Shown: positions 1 to 6,288 of the stretch, piece after piece
Numbering within the stretch: position 1 is the stretch's first letter
Layout of the letters: each line of letters starts with the position of its first letter
Assembly: GCA_014239505.1 (NCBI GenBank)
Contig: JAAZYT010000098.1
Location: 1-18,275 of the forward strand
DNA from: Fidelibacterota bacterium
Lineage (GTDB): Bacteria > Fidelibacterota > Marinisomatia > Marinisomatales > TCS55
Length of the DNA: 18,275 nt
Direction: 5' to 3'
Made by a program: the position numbers and the translations under genes
The notes under the pieces: model-generated
What the model was told of the DNA's origin: nothing
What the model saw: only the letters and a program-made list of their open reading frames with translations
The model's database searches: none

Positions 1-634
1 CACCAACAAGAATGATTTCTGAAGAGGCATCTAAAGAAAGAATAGATAAAATTTCTCGTACAATTAACTGCGCGGTTGCTGCTCGTTTGGGAATAGCTTT
101 TTCTCTACCTCCATAATTTGAAGGCCAATGATTGACAAATAGATGAATTAACTCACCTGCATATTTTCCTTTCACATAAAGTATATCTCTAGTTTTGTCT
201 CCGCCAGGTAATGTGTTTGGAATTGGCTTGCTTGATATAACTTCAAAACGTTTAGGGTCATACATTAAAGCATTATCAATACCTCTCTCATCTGGAGATT
301 CATATTGAATAATCTTGTAATCTCTTTCTTTATATGCTGAATTAAGATCTTCAAGTACCGAAGCATGTTCAACTTCACAAATTCCTAATACATCCACATT
401 TAGATCAGATAAAACTTCAGCTGAGTGGTTGATCTTTAAGTCATAAATCTCTTGGGTCACATTCTTTCTTCCACCTATTGCAAACTCTTCATCATTTTTT
501 AGTGGGTCATCTATAATATCAAATAAATTTTCACCATTCCAAAACCCTATGGATAATGGTTCAGTGGTAACTGAACAAGATAGTAAAAGCATGCTAACTG
601 TGAGGCATGTCACATTGATTATAATTTTTTTCAT
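1..634 (-). CDS. Endonuclease/exonuclease/phosphatase-family lipoprotein, 3' end missing
   Basis: The reading frame opens at the ATG at 634 and runs off the left edge of the window, leaving about 211 codons of the N-terminal part. It starts with a lipoprotein signal peptide: lysines at 2-3, a hydrophobic stretch and the lipobox LLSC with Cys20, so the protein is probably anchored in a membrane facing the periplasm or outside. Family motifs follow in order: FWNGENLFD near residue 32, GICEVE in the middle, NHWPSNYGGREKA, and ILVG at the cut, where the family usually has GD. These fit the Mg-dependent endonuclease/exonuclease/phosphatase fold (PF03372 type), whose members cleave phosphodiester or phosphomonoester bonds. 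The substrate cannot be told: an exported nuclease scavenging DNA or phosphate is plausible, and a phospholipase-like role cannot be excluded. No clear Shine-Dalgarno precedes the ATG. Family assignment is firm; the specific activity is unknown. Confidence 0.85.
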   Translation of the reverse strand, partial: MKKIIINVTCLTVSMLLLSCSVTTEPLSIGFWNGENLFDIIDDPLKNDEEFAIGGRKNVTQEIYDLKINHSAEVLSDLNVDVLGICEVEHASVLEDLNSAYKERDYKIIQYESPDERGIDNALMYDPKRFEVISSKPIPNTLPGGDKTRDILYVKGKYAGELIHLFVNHWPSNYGGREKAIPKRAATAQLIVREILSILSLDASSEIILVG

Positions 635-677
635 ATTATTGGAACTTTTATCGTTTATATGGGTCTAAAGTAATAAG

Positions 678-741
678 CGAGCGCGAATTTTACTTGCCAA
701 CCTCTTTACCTCAACATACTCCTTGGTTTGGTTCGCGCTCG
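678..741. repeat. GC-rich 10-bp inverted repeat with 44-nt loop (structured gap)
   Basis: CGAGCGCGAA at 678-687 is the exact reverse complement of TTCGCGCTCG at 732-741. The arms are strikingly GC-rich for this AT-rich region. In the minus-strand transcript the loop can pair further: CCAAACC can join GGTTGG with one bulged A, giving a two-part stem. The element sits between the der stop (753) and the lipoprotein start (634), both on the minus strand. No T-run follows the stem in either direction, so it is not a canonical intrinsic terminator, and no TTCGA-type T-loop is present, so it is not a tRNA. It could be a processing or leader structure of the lipoprotein mRNA, a protein-binding palindrome, or a small repeat element. 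Apart from this, the gap 635-752 shows nothing recognisable. Confidence 0.55.
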
Positions 742-752
742 TTTCCTTAAAA

Positions 753-2069
753 TTATTTTTTCCTAAATGAAATTCTTATTGGTACTCCTAGAAGATCAAA
801 GTTTTCACGTAACTGATTCTCAATAAACCTTTTATAACTCGTGGGAACCAATTTAGGGTAATTGGTAAAAATAACAAAAAGATGCGGCCCAACATTTACC
901 TGAGTCATGTATTTTAGATTTATAACCTTCCCACTGGTTGCGGGAGGTGATTGTTGTTTAATTACGTTTTTCAAAAATTTATTTAACTTAGCTGTTGGTA
1001 TCATCACTTGACGCGATTTGAAGACCTTGTTGGCTTCATTAAGCACTTTTGATACACGCTGTTTTGTCAAGGCTGATATGTACATGATAGGGTAATGAGT
1101 TAACGATTTGAATTGATAAGCAATCTCATCACTAAAATCTTTCATTGTGTGAGTATCTTTATCTACCAAGTCCCATTTATTTACTATTAAGACTAACCCC
1201 TTGCCTTTTGTTATCACTTCGTCAATAATAGTTTTATCCTGTTTGCTAAAACCTTTTACAGCATCAATCAATACTAAAACCACATCTGAATTAAGAACTG
1301 CACGTTGCGTTCTTACCGTAGAGTAAAATTCAATACTATCACTTACTTTACTTCGTTTCCTTAAACCAGCAGTATCTACCAGTGTAATTGTTTTTCCATA
1401 ATATTTTAAATATGAATCAATTGAATCACGCGTTGTACCTGCGATAGGTGTAACAATTGATTGCTCTTTTTGTAATAGTGCATTAGTTAGAGATGATTTA
1501 CCAACATTTGGCATTCCCACTATTGATAGACGCATACCTTCAGCATCTTTTTCTTCAGGTTGCACATCTTTTAAATTTAGTTGATCAAGAATTTGGTCTA
1601 ACAGGTCACCAGAGAGTCTTCCGGTAAGTGCAGAAACAGGTAATATTGGGTTAATTGCTAGTTGATGAAAATTATGAATCTGTTCATTTGACTCTAGACT
1701 ATCACATTTATTGACAACTAGTATAGATTTTTTTCCTGAAGTTCTTACAAACTGAGCTAATGTTTTATCTGAAGCGGTTGGGTCTTCTCTCCCATCTACC
1801 ATGAATAAAATAAGATCTGCTTCAGAAATAGCTGATTGTGCTTGTTGGCGTACAGCTTTATTAAAAATATCAACATCTTCAGGTATGTAACCACCTGTAT
1901 CAATAAAAGTCAGATAATGCCCCAACCATTCCATTTCACCGTATATCCTATCTCGCGTAATACCCTCTTGCGCATCGACAATTGCTTTCTTTTGCTTTAA
2001 CATGCGATTAAAAAAAGTGGATTTACCCACGTTCGGTCTACCAACAATTGCAATGACGGAATTTGACAT
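753..2069 (-). CDS. der: Ribosome-assembly GTPase Der (EngA)
   Basis: Der is an essential GTPase with two tandem G domains that binds the 50S subunit and helps its late assembly in the cytoplasm. At 438 residues it has the normal family length. G domain 1 shows the P-loop GRPNVGKST (residues 10-18), TRD switch I near 38-40, DTGG at 57-60 and NKCD at 120-123. G domain 2 shows GMPNVGKSS (185-193), GTTRDS (211-216), DTAGL (232-236) and NKWD (297-300). The C-terminal part is a KH-like domain ending in the basic ISFRKK. The start is the ATG at 2067-2069, two bases after the DUF512 stop, without a clear Shine-Dalgarno, so translation is probably coupled within the operon. All GTPase motifs are intact. 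The neighbouring DUF512 gene is a recurrent partner of der in other bacteria (family knowledge). Confidence 0.97.
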   Translation of the reverse strand: MSNSVIAIVGRPNVGKSTFFNRMLKQKKAIVDAQEGITRDRIYGEMEWLGHYLTFIDTGGYIPEDVDIFNKAVRQQAQSAISEADLILFMVDGREDPTASDKTLAQFVRTSGKKSILVVNKCDSLESNEQIHNFHQLAINPILPVSALTGRLSGDLLDQILDQLNLKDVQPEEKDAEGMRLSIVGMPNVGKSSLTNALLQKEQSIVTPIAGTTRDSIDSYLKYYGKTITLVDTAGLRKRSKVSDSIEFYSTVRTQRAVLNSDVVLVLIDAVKGFSKQDKTIIDEVITKGKGLVLIVNKWDLVDKDTHTMKDFSDEIAYQFKSLTHYPIMYISALTKQRVSKVLNEANKVFKSRQVMIPTAKLNKFLKNVIKQQSPPATSGKVINLKYMTQVNVGPHLFVIFTNYPKLVPTSYKRFIENQLRENFDLLGVPIRISFRKK

Positions 2070-2071
2070 TT

Positions 2072-3358
2072 TTATTTTAATAAATTAAAAAAAGATTGTG
2101 GGGTATCATCAGTAACGACAACAGGCGTTCCTACTTCTTTAGAAATTTTTTCTAAAGACATATCATCTAACGTGACAGTACCCGTTTCACTTAAAATACG
2201 ATCTGAAAAGATAACCATATCACCTAAATCTTTTCCTTTAAGTTGATTAATAATATCTCTACCAACTAGCAAGCCAGACACCGTCACTTCTTCACTTCCA
2301 TAAAAATCATTTAAGATAATTAAATGATTCACTTCTAGATTGCCAATTTTCTCAACAGTAGGTATCCAGTTGCATTTGAACCAATCTGAAATGAGAGTAC
2401 CAGTACAAACGGTTACTCGTTTAGGATTATCAATTTTTTTGGGTAATAAACTTATCTCTTTTTGCCAATTCTCCCAAAAGTAAGGAACTTGACCCACACC
2501 ATTTTCTGAAAGGTCAGAATCTTCATAGTATTCTGTAGTAGGAAGAGTTTTATTTGTCATAAGAAACCATTCATCACTCATAAAAACAAATCTTCTATCA
2601 TCTGCTAATCTATATTTTTTCGCAAGTGACTCTGCAAATGGGACAAAATCTTTTGCGTAGTCAACTGTAACAGGTGCAATGTATGGAAGTCCATCACGAT
2701 GTTTCGTTAAACCTGCTGGTACAATGGACATTGATCGAGCCATTGGAGCATATTGATGAATGTCTTTAATGGTTTGTTCTAAAAATTCACCATCATTCCA
2801 ATTGGGGCAAAGAACAACCTGAGAATGAAGTTCAATACCATTCTCAGTTAGATACTCAAATTTTTTGAGCAACAGATCATCTTTACCATAAAGAAACATT
2901 TCTAGACGCTTATCAGGCTGCGTAACATGAACAGAAATATAAAGAGGTGTTAGGCGCTGCTCCACAACGCGTTTTAGCTCTTTCCAACCCATATTAGTCA
3001 TTGTAATATAATGACCATGCAAAAAAGACAATCTAAAGTCGCCATCTCTAAAATAGAGACCGTCTCGCATACCTGGTGGATTTTGATCAACAAAACAAAA
3101 AATGCAATCATTAGCACATTTTCGAATTCGAAATTCTTCAAATTCTAACCCTAGATCATCATCGTAATCTTTTTCAATTTCAAACTCTTGAATTGCACCA
3201 GATTTCCGTACACGAAGAAGTATATTCTCATCTGAAATTTTAAATCTATAATCTATTATATCTTTAACGCGAGACCCATCTATGGATTCTATTTTATCAC
3301 CTGGTTTTAAACCAAGTTCAGCGCCCGTACTACTTTCACTAACAGTTAAGATTTTCAT
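2072..3358 (-). CDS. DUF512 radical-SAM protein with N-terminal PDZ domain
   Basis: The protein begins with a PDZ-like segment (AELGLKPGDKIESIDG, about residues 13-28) and then the radical-SAM-type cluster motif CANDCIFC, with cysteines about residues 81, 85 and 88 in the CxxxCxxC arrangement that binds a 4Fe-4S cluster. The following FVDQNPPGMRDGLYFRDGDFRLSFL is typical of the DUF512 family. Members are predicted cytoplasmic radical-SAM enzymes of unknown substrate; no reaction should be assigned. A TTG six bases upstream (3364) is possible, but the ATG at 3356-3358 is preferred and gives 428 residues. It lies between the VOC gene (about 50 bp away) and der (2-bp gap), in the same direction. 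The link with der suggests a role tied to ribosome assembly or translation, which is inference only. Confidence 0.9.
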   Translation of the reverse strand: MKILTVSESSTGAELGLKPGDKIESIDGSRVKDIIDYRFKISDENILLRVRKSGAIQEFEIEKDYDDDLGLEFEEFRIRKCANDCIFCFVDQNPPGMRDGLYFRDGDFRLSFLHGHYITMTNMGWKELKRVVEQRLTPLYISVHVTQPDKRLEMFLYGKDDLLLKKFEYLTENGIELHSQVVLCPNWNDGEFLEQTIKDIHQYAPMARSMSIVPAGLTKHRDGLPYIAPVTVDYAKDFVPFAESLAKKYRLADDRRFVFMSDEWFLMTNKTLPTTEYYEDSDLSENGVGQVPYFWENWQKEISLLPKKIDNPKRVTVCTGTLISDWFKCNWIPTVEKIGNLEVNHLIILNDFYGSEEVTVSGLLVGRDIINQLKGKDLGDMVIFSDRILSETGTVTLDDMSLEKISKEVGTPVVVTDDTPQSFFNLLK

Positions 3359-3410
3359 AGCCAAGAATTTACAGCTATAAGGTTATTATAAACCTTAGAG
3401 ATAAATAATA

Positions 3411-3833
3411 TTAGCTTTTAAATAACATTTGAGGATCTTTAAAAGATTTAAACTCTAAAGCATTACCACTAGGGTCTAAAAAGAACATGGTGGCTTGTTC
3501 TCCAACTTCACCTTTGAACCTAATGTAGGGTTCGATTAAAAATTTGACACTTTTTTCTTTAAGGTCCTTTGAGAACTCATGCCACTTATCCCAATCTAGA
3601 ACAATTCCAAAATGGCGTACTGGAACTTGTTTCTCATCTACATCACTTGTTTTTACTTTACCTACTTCTTCAGGCTTCAAATGCGCAACTACTTGATGTC
3701 CAAATAAATTGAAATCAATCCAGTGGTCACTAGAACGACCCAAAGTACAACCCAAAACTTGAGTGTAAAATTCTTTGGTCTCTGATAAATCCTTCACAGG
3801 AAAGGCAAGATGAAAAGGTTGAAGTGAATTCAT
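3411..3833 (-). CDS. VOC-superfamily (glyoxalase/dioxygenase-fold) protein
   Basis: A 140-residue single-domain protein with two babab modules. The N-terminal FHLAFPVKDLSETKEFYTQVLG is the classic first strand and helix of the vicinal-oxygen-chelate fold, with His8 as a likely metal ligand; FGHQVVAHL and RHFGIVLD supply further candidate histidines, and FFLDPSGNALEFKSF carries the usual C-terminal Glu ligand. Such proteins bind a divalent metal and act as lyases, isomerases or dioxygenases, or as binding and resistance proteins; the substrate cannot be read from sequence. Its ATG at 3831-3833 overlaps the TGA of the upstream LTA-synthase-like gene as ATGA, which points to translational coupling. 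Close relatives are often annotated only as glyoxalase-family proteins. Fold assignment is firm, function is not. Confidence 0.88.
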   Translation of the reverse strand: MNSLQPFHLAFPVKDLSETKEFYTQVLGCTLGRSSDHWIDFNLFGHQVVAHLKPEEVGKVKTSDVDEKQVPVRHFGIVLDWDKWHEFSKDLKEKSVKFLIEPYIRFKGEVGEQATMFFLDPSGNALEFKSFKDPQMLFKS

Positions 3834-5839
3834 TTTATTTCCAATTTTATTTTTTGATTGTGATAAAGCATATATTTAGCGGTCTCATAGATACCTTCTA
3901 ATCGAGCTGAGTACCGGTTGGTAATTTCGGGATATATATCTTTTACATCAACTAATGGTTCATCTGACCATAATTCATGCAATTGTATTTGAGTTCCATC
4001 ATTAGACATTGATAAATAATGATTTCTACCAATAACAGCAATATGTTGATTTGCCATCTTTTTATTTATAATTAAAGCTAATGGATCAATAGGAATATTA
4101 TCATTTAATAAATCACGGCCCATTGTTCTATTCTCATAATCATTACCAGCTAATCCATTAATGGTGGGTAAAATATCAACCAACTGAGATACATCACTTC
4201 GAATGCTACCACCTTTAATAATTTTGGGACTATAAATAAAAAAAGGTACTTGATAAGATCTCAACTTTAAATCGAAGTCAGATTTAGGCATATGTAATGC
4301 TCTAGGGTCAGATGTTCCATGATCACCAAAGAACAAAAACACGGTATTATCAAAATATGAACTTGATTTTGCAAAAGTAATAAACTCACCAACTGTATGA
4401 TCAAGCATTCTCATTGCATTATACTGTTTTTGAGAATCAAATCCGGCACCAGATAAAATAGACTTATCAACATTAATTATATTAAATCCATCTACATCAT
4501 CAGGTAAGGAATATGGTCTATGATTAGTAGCCGTTTGAATTATGGCAAAAAATGGGTTAAAGGAATTACTGTTTTCAAATGTTTCTTGTGCTACTTTAAA
4601 TAAATTATTATCAGATATACCCCAAACATCAAGTCTAGGATAATCTATTTGATCTTGCTCTATAATATTAATGTCAGGAATATTATTTTTTAGAAGACTT
4701 CTAACATTACGCCAACTCGCACTGCCACCCATTATATAATATTTTTCATAATTATCTAATGCATTGATAGAAGAATACTGATCTACTATTCTAGGATTAC
4801 TTGATGCCGTTTCAACACTTGCAACATCATGTATTCCTGTTATCAAACCAAAAACCGATCTTGCAGTACCTACCATTGGAATATAAAACCTGTCAAAAAA
4901 GATACTATTTTTGGATAATTCATCAAGGTTAGGCGTTGGATTTAATGGATTCCCTGATCTTGACATTCGATTATAACCAACAGATTCTAAAAATATAACT
5001 ACAATGTTAGGTTGATCTTTAATATGTCGTTTAGATATTGATCGCGTAAAGGATAGAGCTTTTGAGTTTGGAATGGTGATGTTTAATTCTTTTACCATTA
5101 AATCATAATTTGAGCGTGTTTTCTCTTCGTTAAATTCTTCTAATGCAAATGAGCGCGTTTCATTCAAATAAAGTATAGGATTAATTGCAGATGCTACAAT
5201 GAAGGGATCATTAGAAAAATGAGCATCACTCCATAAGAGTCGGTATTGTCTAAATGTTCCCCAGATAGCAAAAATAAAAATGAAACCACTAATAGTAGAT
5301 CCAATTATACTTTGACTAAGGTTGAAAACTTTTGGTCGATTAGTTAATATAGTAAAAGTCTTATCAATATTGCTCCACACAAAATAAACTACTATGAACA
5401 AAATAAATAAGATGATGACCATAGGATATGACTCCCATGCCATTCCAAAAGCAATTAATGGATTTTCTAATAACTTTAATGAAGAAATATCAATTCGCTG
5501 ATCTAAATAAGAATAATTACCCAAGTCAAAACCATAAAGTAAAATTATTATTAAAATTGACATTTTAAGATATATTTTAGATAAAAGACGAAAAAATGAT
5601 TGATTTAATGGGTTGTAAATTGGGATTAGAAAAGCAATTACTATTGGAATTAGAATAAAGCATGCGAGGCGCATATCAAATCTTAGGCCAATCCATAATG
5701 CATAGAATAAATCATTATAATTTCCAGTTTTATTAGTAATAAATAATAATATAAAGGTTAAACGAAACATGGCAAAAAGTGTGAATAAACGCCAAATATT
5801 ACTGAATAAAAAACTTAACCGTCGTGAGTAATAAAACAA
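3830..5839 (-). CDS. LTA-synthase-like membrane sulfatase-family protein
   Basis: A 669-residue membrane enzyme with about five N-terminal transmembrane segments (roughly 17-35, 57-75, 92-107, 139-157, 176-195) and a large extracytoplasmic sulfatase/alkaline-phosphatase-fold domain (PF00884 type). Active-site landmarks are visible: PNIVVIFLESVG with the metal ligand Glu285, PMVGTARS with the likely nucleophile Thr325, and FFGDHG further on. The family transfers glycerol-phosphate or phosphoethanolamine groups from phospholipids to envelope glycans or lipids. In a probable Gram-negative organism, a role in glycan or lipid decoration is more likely than true lipoteichoic acid synthesis, but this is inference. 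The start is a TTG at 5837-5839: GAGG lies six bases before it, and the first in-frame ATG falls inside the first transmembrane segment. It is the first gene of the unit running to der and overlaps the VOC gene by four bases. Confidence 0.88.
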   Translation of the reverse strand: MFYYSRRLSFLFSNIWRLFTLFAMFRLTFILLFITNKTGNYNDLFYALWIGLRFDMRLACFILIPIVIAFLIPIYNPLNQSFFRLLSKIYLKMSILIIILLYGFDLGNYSYLDQRIDISSLKLLENPLIAFGMAWESYPMVIILFILFIVVYFVWSNIDKTFTILTNRPKVFNLSQSIIGSTISGFIFIFAIWGTFRQYRLLWSDAHFSNDPFIVASAINPILYLNETRSFALEEFNEEKTRSNYDLMVKELNITIPNSKALSFTRSISKRHIKDQPNIVVIFLESVGYNRMSRSGNPLNPTPNLDELSKNSIFFDRFYIPMVGTARSVFGLITGIHDVASVETASSNPRIVDQYSSINALDNYEKYYIMGGSASWRNVRSLLKNNIPDINIIEQDQIDYPRLDVWGISDNNLFKVAQETFENSNSFNPFFAIIQTATNHRPYSLPDDVDGFNIINVDKSILSGAGFDSQKQYNAMRMLDHTVGEFITFAKSSSYFDNTVFLFFGDHGTSDPRALHMPKSDFDLKLRSYQVPFFIYSPKIIKGGSIRSDVSQLVDILPTINGLAGNDYENRTMGRDLLNDNIPIDPLALIINKKMANQHIAVIGRNHYLSMSNDGTQIQLHELWSDEPLVDVKDIYPEITNRYSARLEGIYETAKYMLYHNQKIKLEIK

Positions 5840-5863
5840 ATATTACCTCATATTATTGATTTA

Positions 5864-5890
5864 ATTATAAAAAACGAAGTGAGTTCACAA
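5864..5890 (-). promoter_or_regulatory. Candidate promoter for the LTA-synthase-like/der unit
   Basis: On the minus strand TTGTGA (5885-5890) is followed after 15 bp by TATAAT (5864-5869), a perfect -10 hexamer. Transcription would begin near 5857, about 18 bases before the TTG start. The spacer is shorter than ideal and the region is very AT-rich, so a chance match is possible. Confidence 0.3.
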
Positions 5891-6082
5891 CTTTGTAAAA
5901 ATGGGATAATACTAAAATATAATATTTTCATAATAGTAGAATTTATAATTGAAATTATATTTGCTCTAGCGTTCCTTTTCCAAATTATAATAATTATCAA
6001 TATTCATCCTCGGTAAATAATTATAATATTATTTGATTAATGATCATCATTGAAAAAAAAGAAAGTTAAATCAATTGTTTTA

Positions 6083-6113
6083 TGTGGATAAATTGTGGAA
6101 AAGTTGGGGATAA
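6083..6113 (-). promoter_or_regulatory. Three DnaA-box-like 9-mers at exact 11-bp spacing
   Basis: On the plus strand TGTGGATAA (6083-6091), TGTGGAAAA (6094-6102) and TGGGGATAA (6105-6113) start 11 bp apart. Read on the minus strand they are TTATCCCCA, TTTTCCACA and TTATCCACA. The last is the perfect DnaA consensus, the second fits TTWTNCACA, and the first differs at one base. They point the same way and share one helix face. They lie about 45-75 bp upstream of the -33 element proposed for nrdJ. DnaA boxes control nrdAB in E. coli, so DnaA control of nrdJ is plausible; a replication origin is the alternative. Confidence 0.65.
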
Positions 6114-6157
6114 CATTTTTTTTATTGACGACAAAATACTTTTTTTAACTTTTCTTC

Positions 6158-6188
6158 TTGAGTTATTTTTACTTCGTTTATATATTTG
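6158..6188 (+). promoter_or_regulatory. Candidate nrdJ promoter of the TTG/TAnnTTTG type
   Basis: TATATTTG at 6181-6188 matches the Bacteroidetes-type -7 consensus TAnnTTTG, with TTG at 6158-6160, 20 bp upstream. Initiation would fall near 6194, giving a leader of about 95 bases. The match is short and the surroundings are AT-rich, so confidence is modest; a similar arrangement precedes rplM. Confidence 0.35.
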
Positions 6189-6201
6189 TTGTGCCAACCA
6201 A

Positions 6202-6226
6202 GTCAATTATCACTTTTTCAATTGAC
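6202..6226 (+). repeat. 7-bp inverted repeat in the nrdJ leader
   Basis: GTCAATT (6202-6208) and AATTGAC (6220-6226) are exact reverse complements separated by 11 bases. This lies just downstream of the proposed nrdJ start site, so it could be an operator or a small mRNA hairpin. It has no U-tail and is not a terminator. Confidence 0.4.
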
Positions 6227-6288
6227 AGCCTAATAAGCAAACCTCGATTTTTATAACTAAAACCACATACCAAAAAGGAATGTAGTAA

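Larger units (their letters stand above)
5840..6288. other. AT-rich divergent intergenic region, possible regulatory or origin-like segment
   Basis: About 450 bp without a gene separate the minus-strand LTA-synthase-like gene from plus-strand nrdJ. From 5890 to 6070 the sequence is extremely AT-rich, with short overlapping palindromes such as ATGATCAT near 6040 and runs of TAATTATAA type. DnaA-box-like 9-mers follow at 6083-6113, then a promoter candidate and a small inverted repeat in the likely nrdJ leader. No B12-riboswitch-like segment and no NrdR-box pair (ACACnATATATnGTGT type) was recognised by eye. Confidence 0.6.

Noticed and set aside
678..741. tRNA gene or intrinsic terminator
   Set aside because: The 64-nt length and the stem of 10 bp do not fit a tRNA, there is no T-loop or anticodon arm, and no U-run follows the stem.
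6125..6153. Sigma-70 promoter starting with TTGACG at 6125
   Set aside because: No acceptable -10 hexamer lies 16-18 bp downstream.
6222..6257. Sigma-70 promoter for nrdJ from TTGACA (6222-6227) and TATAAC (6252-6257)
   Set aside because: The -35 hexamer is perfect but the spacer is 24 bp; at 17-18 bp only CGATTT/GATTTT is found.
5840..6288. A small gene or RNA in the nrdJ upstream gap
   Set aside because: All frames are broken by frequent stops in the AT-rich sequence and no conserved RNA fold was recognised.
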